Source: an uncultured Saprospiraceae bacterium (lineage in GTDB: Bacteria; Bacteroidota; Bacteroidia; Chitinophagales; Saprospiraceae). From it: DNA of 64,000 nt. The notes under the pieces are model-generated. The model was not told where the DNA came from. It worked only from the letters and a program-made list of their open reading frames with translations, and searched no databases. A program made the translations under genes and the position numbers. How positions within the stretch are numbered: the stretch's first letter is position 1; each line of letters starts with the position of its first letter. The stretch covers positions 1 to 64,000 of the forward strand of contig CALGLU010000086.1 in NCBI GenBank assembly GCA_937959275.1. Direction: 5' to 3'. Below, one piece after another: positions 35,498 to 45,165 of this stretch.

Positions 35498-36931
35498 TCA
35501 AGCCAAAATTTCATTTATCACCGTGCCATGACCATCAGGCGTCGTATAAAAAGGTCGCTGCTCAATCTCATAATTTGTCTCAGGTGGAATACCAAGCGCA
35601 TGATAAATCGTTTGATGAATTTGATCAATCTTCACTGGTTCTGTGATGGCTTTAAATGGACGTTCATCGGCAGTCACGCCGTGCACGAATCCCTTTTTTA
35701 TGCCACCTCCCCACATCAACAAAGAGCAACCATCCGTAAAATGACGGTGCATACCATACTGCTTAATATTATCTATGTTGTCAGGAACCTGCACCTGGTC
35801 TTTCACAGTTAACCCAGGGCGTCCCTCAACCAACATGTCTCGACTAAATTCACTTGCCAGAATAACTAGCGTCCGATCTAACAAGCCACGCTCTTCCAGA
35901 TCTTTGATCAACTGAGCTATCGGCCGATCTATCTGCGCTTTCATATCGATCAATCGTGTGTGTCCATTTTCATGAGTGTCCCATCCGAAAAAAGGGACGT
36001 ATTCTGTCGTAACGCTAATAAACCGAGCTCCTTCTTCGACTAAGCGACGCGCTTGCAAACAACCTAAGCCAAAACGACCTGTGTTATAGACATCATAAAT
36101 TTCTTTTGGTTCACGACTAAGGTCAAAGGCTTGAGCTTCTGGAGATTTGAGTAAGGCGTAAGCTCCTTCTAAGGACCTCACTAAAGATTCTTGTTGGTAA
36201 TGACTGCCCTCTTTCCCCATTGGACTTTTACTGACTAAATCTCGATACAATTTATTTCTACTTTCAAATCGCTTTAAGTCCATTCCCTTTGGAGGCGAGA
36301 CACTTTCAAGTCCTTTATCAGGTTCAGGAATAATGAATGGACCAAATTCACTGCCAAGAAAACCTGCTGAATGGAATGCTTTTAACTCCTCTGCTTCGCC
36401 GACAGTAAAGCGCTGACCAATATCAATGAATGGTGGAATCACTGGATTTTTGGGACCTAACTCCTTGGCTATCCAGGCACCGATATGTGGCGGCTGAACT
36501 GATTGCGGAGGCTCATATGCAGTATGCCAATGATACTGATGTCGCGTATGTAATATATGCCCAAGATCTGCTGCACGGTAAGAACGAATTAAGGTACCCT
36601 TATCAATCACATCAGCAATATTCTCGAGTCCTTTTGAAAAGGAAACACCATCAAGAGCTGTGGGTATGGATGGGAATGTGCTGATGACTCGCTTGCTTTC
36701 CATTCCTTTATCAAAAGGTGTGAATGTCTTTGGGTCGAAGGTTTCTGTATGACACATGCCGCCAGCCATCCATAGTAGAATCACAGCATCAGCAGTGGCT
36801 GCTCGACGAGGTGCACAAGAAGAAATAAACGGCGTCGTTGAAACAGAAGCAGCCATCGCTGCCAAGCTTGCTTGCTGCATCTTCTGTAAAAATTGTCGAC
36901 GTTTTATATCTTTAGTCTGCTTCACTGACAT
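35498..36931 (-). CDS. DUF1501 (sulfatase-like) Tat-exported protein
   Basis: This is 477 residues from ATG 36931. A longer frame would overlap the upstream gene; the shorter start gives a Tat signal KRRQFLQKMQQASLAAMAA and an 8-bp gap. Family motifs are AVILLWMAGGMCHTETFDPK, GHILHTRHQYHWHTAYEPPQ, DTHENGHTRLIDMKAQIDR, TLVILASEFSRDM and MHRHFTDGCSLLMWGGGI. It is a Planctomycete-type DUF1501 protein, alkaline phosphatase/sulfatase-fold, with no established reaction. It is co-transcribed with the DUF1549/DUF1553 cytochrome-type protein upstream, a conserved pairing. Confidence 0.92.
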   Translation of the reverse strand: MSVKQTKDIKRRQFLQKMQQASLAAMAASVSTTPFISSCAPRRAATADAVILLWMAGGMCHTETFDPKTFTPFDKGMESKRVISTFPSIPTALDGVSFSKGLENIADVIDKGTLIRSYRAADLGHILHTRHQYHWHTAYEPPQSVQPPHIGAWIAKELGPKNPVIPPFIDIGQRFTVGEAEELKAFHSAGFLGSEFGPFIIPEPDKGLESVSPPKGMDLKRFESRNKLYRDLVSKSPMGKEGSHYQQESLVRSLEGAYALLKSPEAQAFDLSREPKEIYDVYNTGRFGLGCLQARRLVEEGARFISVTTEYVPFFGWDTHENGHTRLIDMKAQIDRPIAQLIKDLEERGLLDRTLVILASEFSRDMLVEGRPGLTVKDQVQVPDNIDNIKQYGMHRHFTDGCSLLMWGGGIKKGFVHGVTADERPFKAITEPVKIDQIHQTIYHALGIPPETNYEIEQRPFYTTPDGHGTVINEILA

Positions 36932-36939
36932 CTTGTGTT

Positions 36940-39759
36940 TTAAATAAATTGAAATTCTGGTAGTAAGATTATCGACCAAATCAAATCCTGGATACCTGTC
37001 TCGACTGGCCCCTTGTCGAGTTCTGCCAGAATCATTTTTTGTTCCTTCTGACTTGGCTGACGGCCTAATATATTCTGATATAATTGCCTGACCATTGTCT
37101 CCATATCCTGATCACTATCTGCTAATAGCTTATTCGTTCCTTCTTCAATATTTTGATATAAAAACTGGTTATTGCTGAGCATCATTGCCTGCAATAAATT
37201 AGCATCGGACTCTCTAGTTGTTGCGACATTTTCTCGACTAGGCCTTCCTAAGCTTTTCAGAAAGGGATCTTGTTTTACGAGAGATGCTCTTACAAAAGGT
37301 ATATCTTCTGTACCCCTTTCATAGGCAAAATCATATAATTTACCCCAATAAGAATTCCCAGCGCCTCTTCTAGACACATCTTTCCAATCTGATAATTCAA
37401 AATTTAAATCTGTCCAATCGTCTGTTGGCTTACTGTCTGTAGACAACCAGGTTTTATCAGAATAAATATATTGTTCTGTTTCATCTTCATATACAATCCG
37501 CAAGGCAAACAATAGGCCTGCAGGGTTGGGAATATCTCCATCATTGACTCCTTTTATAGCGATACTATTCTTACGCATCAGATCAGTTTCAGATAAACTA
37601 AACCGATGCACTATCCTCCAATCAGAACCCTGCCCTAATTTTTGACCATTTACATAACACTCAAAAGAATGATCTGCCGTAATCAAAATATCTGCTGAGC
37701 TGAAAGTCGAGTGTTGCAAGTCAAAGTTCTTTTTGAAGTAGCGCTCGCCTGGCTTCGGTAAACTATTGCGATCGAGTTCAATATCCTGATGCCAGATCCA
37801 TTGGGCAGGGAAAGGTGGATCATGTGGCAAATAGGACGCACTATAATATAATGGATTAATCGTTTGGCTTACCGCGTCAGCAAACTGCTCTGCTGTCATC
37901 CGCCGTGGAGTCGGTCCTTTAAATACAAATGATTCAGAAGCCACTTGGTACGGAGAGCCGTAATCCACTGCTGGCAATTGATATGTTTGGGAACTCATCA
38001 TTGTCGCCAAGACATGCTTGAGATCATACCCACTGTCTACAAAGTCTGATGCTAACCAATCTAATAAGTCCTGACTCCACGGTAGCTTGTCCATTTCATC
38101 TACTGGAGCCACAATGCCTCGCCCAAACAATCGATCCCAAAACCGGTTGACAAGTGTTCGGTAGAGTCTACCATTCTCTGGCTTCACAATGACATCTGCC
38201 AATAAGCGCAGACGATCTACCAAACTATCGGCAAGGACCTCACCTAATTCTGGATAGATAAATGAAGTCTCTGTATATCGACCAGTTGGCTTATCACATC
38301 GAAAAATCTGTAAGGAGCTATCTGCAAAAATATTCGCAAAGCCATAGGCTTGATCAAGAGTCAGATTATTAATGAAACTGTTATGACAAGAGGCACATTT
38401 TAAATTTAGACCTAACAAGGATTGAGAAATATTTTGTGCGGCTTGTAATTCTGTTCGTTGACTTGCATTGACAAATCCGCGCCACTGGATGCCCTTTATA
38501 AAACCTTCAGATTCTGGAGTCGGACTAATGAGTTCTTTGACCATTTCACTATATGGTTTAGACTCTAGTAATGACGTGTACAGCCAATTCGTGATTTGCT
38601 TTCTGCCATTGGTAATAAAGCCGGGACCAGAATAATCATTACGCAAAAGGTCATTCCAAAAACTCAACCAATGCAAGGTGTAACTTTCGTTGTCCGATAA
38701 TAATTCTTGAATGAGTGTATATCTTTTATTTGGCCCTGTATTCGTAGAAAAGGCTTGGATGGCTTCTGGCGGTGGTAATAGTCCCGTGACATCTAGATAG
38801 GCTCTCCGCATAAATTGATAGTCATTAATGAGTTTTGGCCAAGCGATTCCTTTTTCTTCAAAATATTGATTGACAAATAAATCAATGGGATGATCCAATC
38901 CATTCTCTGGATTTGGGATGTTTGGTTTTGTTAATGCTAAGGGAGCTTCGCGAAAGACTTTAAGGCCTTGCTCCGCCCATGGAGCGCCTTGGTTAATCCA
39001 AAGGGCAATGAGGTCAATCGATTCTGGCGATAAGATTTTTCCTTTGGGTGGCATGGCATCTTCATGCTCTCTAGGTAATTCCAATCGTCTAATGATTTCG
39101 CTTTGGTTGGCTGCTCCTTTGATTAAAATGGGACCATTGTCTCCACCGGCAAAGACACCTTCTTCATGGTCAAGGGCCAAACCTCCTTTTCGCTTTGCCG
39201 TGCTGTGGCATTGGTAGCAATTGTGGGCAAATATTGCTCGAATTTCGAGGTTAAGTTCATCGTGCATGTCTTTGGAAAAACTATCTTGAGCATTCCATTT
39301 CGCTATATTAATGGGTGTGTTACTTGACACTGCCGCTGCTGACAAATAGTTTGGTCCATGTGTGACTGATGCGCCAAAATGCCCTGCAAATCCTATACTT
39401 ATGCACAGCACTGCTAACATGTATACAGGTACATGCTTACTTACACGAGACCGATTCCAGTATACAATTGAAGTTACAATTGAGAGACATGCTGTCAACC
39501 AGCCCAACCATTGATGTCTTTCAATTAGCTCTCCCGAATAGGACCCAGACTGAAATAATAGCTGCCCCATGGTTGCCGCTACTATCGCGGACACTGTAGC
39601 TAAATAGATCATACCACTGAGCTGACTGTCTTGTTTTTTATATTTCGAGATGAGTTCTAATATAAAAGCACCTATAAATAAACCAATGGGAAAGTGGAGT
39701 GCCAGCAAGTGGAATCGTCCAATGAATTCGAATATCCAATGACTTAAGAGTATGATCAT
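36940..39759 (-). CDS. Planctomycete-type cytochrome c with DUF1549 and DUF1553 domains
   Basis: This is a 939-residue membrane-anchored protein. Four TM helices in ~1-130 (HLLALHFPIGLFIGAFILEL, LGWLTACLSIVTSIVYW). A c-type haem site is in NCYQCHSTAKRKGGLALD (~175-195), within a PSCyt1-type domain (~165-260; EDAMPPKGKILSPESIDLIA). DUF1549 follows (~285-480) with a second CxxCH in LKCASCHNSF, then DUF1553 (~540-620 and at the end). A ~150-residue inserted beta domain lies between. The role is unknown but redox activity is implied by two haem-binding motifs. It is the first gene of a two-gene unit with DUF1501. Confidence 0.92.
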   Translation of the reverse strand: MIILLSHWIFEFIGRFHLLALHFPIGLFIGAFILELISKYKKQDSQLSGMIYLATVSAIVAATMGQLLFQSGSYSGELIERHQWLGWLTACLSIVTSIVYWNRSRVSKHVPVYMLAVLCISIGFAGHFGASVTHGPNYLSAAAVSSNTPINIAKWNAQDSFSKDMHDELNLEIRAIFAHNCYQCHSTAKRKGGLALDHEEGVFAGGDNGPILIKGAANQSEIIRRLELPREHEDAMPPKGKILSPESIDLIALWINQGAPWAEQGLKVFREAPLALTKPNIPNPENGLDHPIDLFVNQYFEEKGIAWPKLINDYQFMRRAYLDVTGLLPPPEAIQAFSTNTGPNKRYTLIQELLSDNESYTLHWLSFWNDLLRNDYSGPGFITNGRKQITNWLYTSLLESKPYSEMVKELISPTPESEGFIKGIQWRGFVNASQRTELQAAQNISQSLLGLNLKCASCHNSFINNLTLDQAYGFANIFADSSLQIFRCDKPTGRYTETSFIYPELGEVLADSLVDRLRLLADVIVKPENGRLYRTLVNRFWDRLFGRGIVAPVDEMDKLPWSQDLLDWLASDFVDSGYDLKHVLATMMSSQTYQLPAVDYGSPYQVASESFVFKGPTPRRMTAEQFADAVSQTINPLYYSASYLPHDPPFPAQWIWHQDIELDRNSLPKPGERYFKKNFDLQHSTFSSADILITADHSFECYVNGQKLGQGSDWRIVHRFSLSETDLMRKNSIAIKGVNDGDIPNPAGLLFALRIVYEDETEQYIYSDKTWLSTDSKPTDDWTDLNFELSDWKDVSRRGAGNSYWGKLYDFAYERGTEDIPFVRASLVKQDPFLKSLGRPSRENVATTRESDANLLQAMMLSNNQFLYQNIEEGTNKLLADSDQDMETMVRQLYQNILGRQPSQKEQKMILAELDKGPVETGIQDLIWSIILLPEFQFI

Positions 39760-40168
39760 TTTGTAAATGACTATTTAGTTTGATGTCGTGTTAACTAAAA
39801 TAGTCATTTAGTAACAAAGTTATGGCTTGATAAGCGATGTGATTATATTTTATTGGTAAATATAAATTCACAATTAATTTTGAACAGCTATTTATCAGAT
39901 TACAAGTCACTGAAGTAAATGGAAAAAGTCTCCTTTTTATGGTTAGTGTTAGGCAATTCTGGGATTGGTGGTTATTGCATATTTGTGTATTCATGTAAAG
40001 GAATATTGGCCGTGATTGATTACTTGTATGACCACCTCATCTCCGCATAATGCGGAGCCACCAACTGGTGGATGACGAGGTGGTTTCTTCCCTTGTGAAG
40101 GAATGGCAGCAAAGGTTTACTGACAGATTCGCTATCTTGTTAACCAATAGTCTTCAACCCTTTAAGCT
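39760..40168. other. Intergenic region with a cruciform-forming element
   Basis: This 409-bp gap lies between divergent genes. A striking three-stem palindromic element is at 40032-40083. The rest is AT-rich; a 67-codon minus-strand open frame at 39791-39994 has no coding character. Confidence 0.5.
40032..40083. repeat. Three-way-junction palindromic element
   Basis: The outer arms CCACCTC (40032-40038) and GAGGTGG (40077-40083) enclose two perfect adjacent hairpins: CTCCGCATAATGCGGAG (40041-40057) and CCACCAACTGGTGG (40058-40071). The clover-like fold can form in DNA or RNA on either strand. The G+C content is well above the flanks. Confidence 0.7.
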
Positions 40169-42343
40169 ATGAGATATTTCAGCATTTTATTTATTGTTCT
40201 TTTATTCGCTTGCAAGCAGCAATCGGTCTCCACTGAGCAAGCTCGCTGGGAAGCCCAAGCATCACAAGTTGAGATCATTCGTGACGATTATGGCGTCCCT
40301 CATATTTATGGAAAAACAGATGCGGATGCCGTGTTTGGCTTGTTGTATGCACAGTGCGAAGATGATTTTAAGAGAGTCGAACAAAACTATATCTGGGCAA
40401 TCGGTCGCTTAGCTGAAGTCGATGGTGAGGAAGCACTATATAGTGACCTCAGAGCGAAATTATTTATGACACAAGAAGAGGCGATAGCGAATTATAATAA
40501 CAGCCCCGAATGGCTCAAGGAGCTTTGTCATGCTTTTGCAGATGGCATCAATTATTATCTCTATACCCACCCAGATGTTACACCTCGCTTATTGACCCAT
40601 TTTGAGCCTTGGATGCCCATGTACTTTAGTGAAGGATCGATTGGTGGTGATATCGAAAGAGTGTCTATAAAGAAGATTCACGATTTTTATGAGCAGCAAA
40701 TAGGAGGAAGCATTGGCTACATCGAAGAGGCAGAATTGAACCCAGAAGAATTAGAGCCCAAAGGTTCTAATGGCTTTGCTATTGCAGGCGAGCTAACAGC
40801 ATCTGGCAAAGCAATGCTCCTAATCAATCCTCATACATCATTCTATTTTCGTGGAGAGGTGCATGTTGTTAGTGAGGAAGGTTTAAATGCATATGGTGCT
40901 GTCACCTGGGGACAATTTTTTGTGTATCAAGGATTCAATGAGAAAACCGGATGGATGCACACCTCTACATACACTGACATCATGGATGATTATCTAGAGA
41001 CAATTATTAAGTCAGAAAATGGGTATACGTATACTTATGGAGATGAACAAAGACCCATTGAAGAAATAGAGGTGAAGCTGAGCGTTGAAACAAATGGCGG
41101 ACTTGATGAGAAGGAATTTACAATGTATAGAACGCACCATGGACCAATCACACAATCTATCGATGGTAAATGGGTAGCGACAAATATGATGTGGGACCCG
41201 GTCAATGCCTTGATTCAATCGTTCACTCGTACAAAGTTGAGTGGTCACGAAGAGTTTAGACAAATGATGGATATCAGAACCAATTCTTCTAACAATACTG
41301 TCTATGCGGATGCGGATGGCACAATCGCCTATTATCATGGGGATTTTATTCCCAAAAGAGATGAGCGATTTGATTTTTCAAAACCAGTTGATGGTAGCGA
41401 TCCAGCGACGGATTGGAAAGGATTACATACGTTGGATGAAATCATCACAGTCGTTAATCCTCCAAATGGTTGGATTCAAAATTGTAATTCTACGCCATTC
41501 ACAAGTGCTGATGAGTATAGCCCCAAAGCAAGTGACTATCCTAGCTATATGTCTATCAATCGCGAAAATTTTCGAGGTGTACATGCGATTCGATTGTTGA
41601 AAAAGGCAAGTGGATTGACCTTGGATAAATTAATTGATATGGCTTATGATCCTTATTTGCCAGCATTTGAAATTGCAATTCCAGGAGTTATACAGGCGTA
41701 TGATAAGTCTAAATCAAAAAGCGCTGACTTAGCTGGAGTAATTGAGGTCTTGCGAAATTATGATTATGCCGTTTCTAAGGAGTCAGTTGGTATGTCATTG
41801 GCACATTTTTATTGTGAAGGATTTCTTCGTGATGGCACCTTCCCTGACGGTCTTGGATCGATGGACAAAATAGAATACATCGGCAAGAATGCTCCTTATG
41901 ATATGCGATTGACATTTTTAGAATCGGCAGTCAATAAACTGACTGAGGATTTTGGGTCTTGGAATACGCCGTGGGGCGATATCTGTAGATTTCAAAGAGC
42001 CAATGGCGATATAGACCTGCAGTTTGATGATGATGCACCAAGTATACCAGTTGGTATGTCAACATCTCGTTGGGGAGCATTAGCAGCATATGGCATGCGG
42101 ACAAAACAAAAGACTAAAAAGATATATGGAACCCGCGGCAACAGCTTTGTAGCAGTTGTTGAATTCGGAGATACAGTCAAAGCGAAGTCTCTTCTCGCAG
42201 GAGGCCAAAGTGGTGATCCTTCTTCACCACACTTTTATGATCAGGCGCAATTATATGCTGATCAAAAGTTTAAGGATGTGCCTTACTACAAGGAAGATGT
42301 GTTGGCAAGGGCTAAGGAGCAATATTCCCCTGGAAAAAGATAA
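40169..42343 (+). CDS. Penicillin acylase family lipoprotein
   Basis: This is a 724-residue N-terminal-nucleophile amidohydrolase. The lipoprotein signal ILFIVLLFAC places Cys15 at the lipobox. Residues ~35-190 form the alpha-like subunit (VEIIRDDYGVPHIYGKTDAD, FGLLYAQCEDDFKRVEQ). Autocleavage is expected before Ser200 in EPKGSNGFAIAG, and the beta-like part follows (LLINPHTSFYFRGEVHVVSE, FVYQGFNEKTGWMHTSTYTD). It probably hydrolyses N-acyl amides, possibly acyl-homoserine lactones or acyl-amino acids, at the cell envelope; the substrate is unknown. It is transcribed alone. Confidence 0.92.
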   Translation: MRYFSILFIVLLFACKQQSVSTEQARWEAQASQVEIIRDDYGVPHIYGKTDADAVFGLLYAQCEDDFKRVEQNYIWAIGRLAEVDGEEALYSDLRAKLFMTQEEAIANYNNSPEWLKELCHAFADGINYYLYTHPDVTPRLLTHFEPWMPMYFSEGSIGGDIERVSIKKIHDFYEQQIGGSIGYIEEAELNPEELEPKGSNGFAIAGELTASGKAMLLINPHTSFYFRGEVHVVSEEGLNAYGAVTWGQFFVYQGFNEKTGWMHTSTYTDIMDDYLETIIKSENGYTYTYGDEQRPIEEIEVKLSVETNGGLDEKEFTMYRTHHGPITQSIDGKWVATNMMWDPVNALIQSFTRTKLSGHEEFRQMMDIRTNSSNNTVYADADGTIAYYHGDFIPKRDERFDFSKPVDGSDPATDWKGLHTLDEIITVVNPPNGWIQNCNSTPFTSADEYSPKASDYPSYMSINRENFRGVHAIRLLKKASGLTLDKLIDMAYDPYLPAFEIAIPGVIQAYDKSKSKSADLAGVIEVLRNYDYAVSKESVGMSLAHFYCEGFLRDGTFPDGLGSMDKIEYIGKNAPYDMRLTFLESAVNKLTEDFGSWNTPWGDICRFQRANGDIDLQFDDDAPSIPVGMSTSRWGALAAYGMRTKQKTKKIYGTRGNSFVAVVEFGDTVKAKSLLAGGQSGDPSSPHFYDQAQLYADQKFKDVPYYKEDVLARAKEQYSPGKR

Positions 42344-42603
42344 GAGGAACGGCTCCTATTTAAAGATAGAAATGGCGAGGATGAAAGTATTCGGCGGATC
42401 TACTAGGAGATATGATCGTCATACAAATTATTGTGAGTAAACAATTTGCATTTGCTTATAGTTTACTTTCCTCCGCGCGCCTTAAATTCCAAAAGGATAG
42501 CCTTGCTGTGATATAAATTGAAATACAATTTCTTCTCTTCATAAATAAGGTTCTAATGAATTTATTCTTTTGAATTTGAGAGCCCTTACTTTACAAGCAC
42601 TTT

Positions 42604-45162
42604 CTAATTCCCGGGGGAACATTGTTCAATTTGTATCTCTAGAGTTATAGATTCCTTGGTTTCAAACTCTGGATGAATCGTGATTTGTTTACCCGCCCGA
42701 AAGTATCCATCCGACAAAATCTCAAAGTCACCAGACAAGGAAATAGAATCTATTGTTTGAAGATCAAGTGGCCCCTGAAGACCAACAACTGACTCATAAT
42801 ACAATGGAATGCCCGCGCAATTACAATTGGAATCATATATGTCATCGATGGTACAATTATCATTATCATCACATGATGTTCCAATAATATTGCCATTACA
42901 GTTGTCGCATGCATCAGGAATTCCATCACCATCTTGATCTAATGAATCATCGCCAGTCAGGCAAAGATCATCAACATCACAAACACCATCTGAATCGCCA
43001 TCCGCGGCGCACGGATTACAGAAAACCGAACCAGATCCATCAACTTGAATATATCCAGAGCCAACATCTTTAATGATTAAGGTTTGACTTTCGTTGGAAT
43101 TTGTTTTGAAGCAAATATTTTGAATTTGACCATTTTCTCCGATACCTGCAGGATTCGTAATCGTTATATTTTCGTTGTTTAGATCAAAAGAGACTCTACC
43201 AAAAACCACAGAAAACAAAACATCTATACAAATTTCATAATTTTCAGAAGATGCAGAGTAACTAAGTGTCAAAGAATCACCCTCATGAATTCTACCTGTA
43301 AGAATGCCATCTGAAGCTCCTCCTCCCTCTTGTGCATTAGTAATTCCATATGAATCTACATAAGTGCCAGCTACTTCAGTTTGACCATTTGGACAAGCAC
43401 AAGATGCAAACAAGTTATTGGGATCACTATCTGTACAAGGGCAATAGCTATAAGTTGAGCCATCTATTTTCACAGTACCAAATATATATCTGGAGACTCT
43501 AATCTGTTGTGGCCCTGCCATAAAAGTCGGAAAACAAATCTCTTGTGGTGTAAAGCCGGGCAAACTGGGTTCAGGATTGGGAAATCTATAAAACCCTCGC
43601 TCATTGACTTCAAATTGAATACCGCCCGCCGGACTTCCTATACCCACAGTGAAACAAATTTCTGTTCCTAATTCCATATATGGATATTCTAAATCTAAAT
43701 AATCACCAAGGCTAAACTGGTTAGTAAATGCACCATCAGGAACTCCAACACTATTATGTTCACTACCACCTCCCAACGACCCCGCAAGTGTCCCTCCACC
43801 TATGGTTTCATTTCCTGGACATGCACATTCCGGTTTTAAAGATGCTCCTAAGTGATTGATACATTCATTAAAGTCATTAAGATCACCTTCCGAAACTAAT
43901 ACACCATCTAAGTCACAGTCATTATTTTCATTATTAACCCAATCCGCAGGTTCAGGATAACCAATAATTCCATCCGCAGTACAAGGATCATTAATGGCAA
44001 GATCCAATACATCACAAACACCATCAGAATCAGAATCAAGAGCAGGTAAACCAACACACGTACAATTAGAAGTAATCACATCAGATATAGTACAAGGATC
44101 TCCATCATCGCAAGATGTACCTATCAAAGCATCATCCAATCCATTACAAAGGTCTGAGGCATCACAAGTTCCATCAGAATCACTGTCCGGTGAACCTGTA
44201 GGACAATTGCAATCATTCAACGCACCATCATCAATCCAAGTTTGTATTAATTGAATTTCATCCGAGTCTATTGCATCCCCTACTCTTTCATTCATTGATG
44301 GAAAAGGAATTGTTGTTGAGCAACCATCATAGTTGGAGATATTGATAATATCTACTAGTACTGTTCCAGTTAATATATTCGATCCACATAAATCACCTCC
44401 AGCAGCAATTCCTTCAAAAGTTGTCAGGTTAAGATTTCCCAAAGGTGCAGGACCACCATGACAACCTGTACATCCATTATTTGAAAAAATATATCCAATA
44501 TCATCCCAACCAATCAATCCATTATCACAGTTATCTTCATTATTTTCAACAAATCCTGAAGGAATATCGCAAGACTCAATACTGGAATCGGGGTTACCTA
44601 ATCCATCCCCGTCGGCATCTTCAAAATATGTAACAAGACCTGGGCCATCACAAACCCCGCAATCATCAAGCTCTCCATAACAAGCTGTGGGGTCTATATC
44701 AAACCTCAACTCGCTAATTGAAACACAGGCTGAATTATCATGATTGTCTACAATGGTGATTAGTATCTTTTCTATGAATCCAAATGATTGTAAATTCGGC
44801 CCATCAAATCCTATATAATTTTCTAACTCTGTCGCTTGTGGCCAAGTGCTTGATCCAGCGCCAACTTGAGTCCAACTTATTCCATCTGTTGATACATCTA
44901 TAAATACTGTTTTTGCTCCATGTCCACTTTCTCCCATCCTGTTCGCATTCCAAATATGTGTAGTTGAAATTGCCTGTGGTTCTGAAAATTCGAATAAGAC
45001 CCAGTATGAGTCAGCTCTTACTGCATTGGGATTTGAAGATACTTCACAAGAAGTCCAGCTTTCGATCCAATAATTACCGTTATCTATACATTGGCTATTT
45101 GCCTTAATATATATAAAGCAAAATGCCAACAGTAAGATAATATGTATTCTGTTCTTACTCAT
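42604..45162 (-). CDS. Large secreted protein with discoidin-like, haem (CxxCH) and TSP3-type repeats
   Basis: This is an 852-residue protein with signal peptide (IHIILLLAFCFIYIKANS). The N-terminal ~130 residues look like a carbohydrate-binding F5/8C-type sandwich (SYWVLFEFSEPQAISTTHIW, KTVFIDVSTDGISWTQVGAG). A cytochrome-like stretch with CTGCHGG (~residue 225) and ...TIPFPSMNERVGDAIDSDEI resembles PSCyt domains. Calcium-binding, thrombospondin-3-like Asp-rich segments (DSDSDGTCDASDLCNG, DQDGDGIPDACDNCNG) alternate with beta-rich units. The C-terminus resembles other T9SS cargo in the window but lacks a clear T9SS motif. It is the last gene of an operon after DUF1800 and DUF1501 (3-bp gap), implying a joint function. 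Confidence 0.75.
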   Translation of the reverse strand: MSKNRIHIILLLAFCFIYIKANSQCIDNGNYWIESWTSCEVSSNPNAVRADSYWVLFEFSEPQAISTTHIWNANRMGESGHGAKTVFIDVSTDGISWTQVGAGSSTWPQATELENYIGFDGPNLQSFGFIEKILITIVDNHDNSACVSISELRFDIDPTACYGELDDCGVCDGPGLVTYFEDADGDGLGNPDSSIESCDIPSGFVENNEDNCDNGLIGWDDIGYIFSNNGCTGCHGGPAPLGNLNLTTFEGIAAGGDLCGSNILTGTVLVDIINISNYDGCSTTIPFPSMNERVGDAIDSDEIQLIQTWIDDGALNDCNCPTGSPDSDSDGTCDASDLCNGLDDALIGTSCDDGDPCTISDVITSNCTCVGLPALDSDSDGVCDVLDLAINDPCTADGIIGYPEPADWVNNENNDCDLDGVLVSEGDLNDFNECINHLGASLKPECACPGNETIGGGTLAGSLGGGSEHNSVGVPDGAFTNQFSLGDYLDLEYPYMELGTEICFTVGIGSPAGGIQFEVNERGFYRFPNPEPSLPGFTPQEICFPTFMAGPQQIRVSRYIFGTVKIDGSTYSYCPCTDSDPNNLFASCACPNGQTEVAGTYVDSYGITNAQEGGGASDGILTGRIHEGDSLTLSYSASSENYEICIDVLFSVVFGRVSFDLNNENITITNPAGIGENGQIQNICFKTNSNESQTLIIKDVGSGYIQVDGSGSVFCNPCAADGDSDGVCDVDDLCLTGDDSLDQDGDGIPDACDNCNGNIIGTSCDDNDNCTIDDIYDSNCNCAGIPLYYESVVGLQGPLDLQTIDSISLSGDFEILSDGYFRAGKQITIHPEFETKESITLEIQIEQCSPGN

Positions 45163-45165
45163 ATA

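Noticed and set aside
39791-39994. A 67-codon minus-strand frame in the DUF1553/acylase gap.
   Set aside because: AT-rich, no homology pattern, no signal or domain; probably chance.
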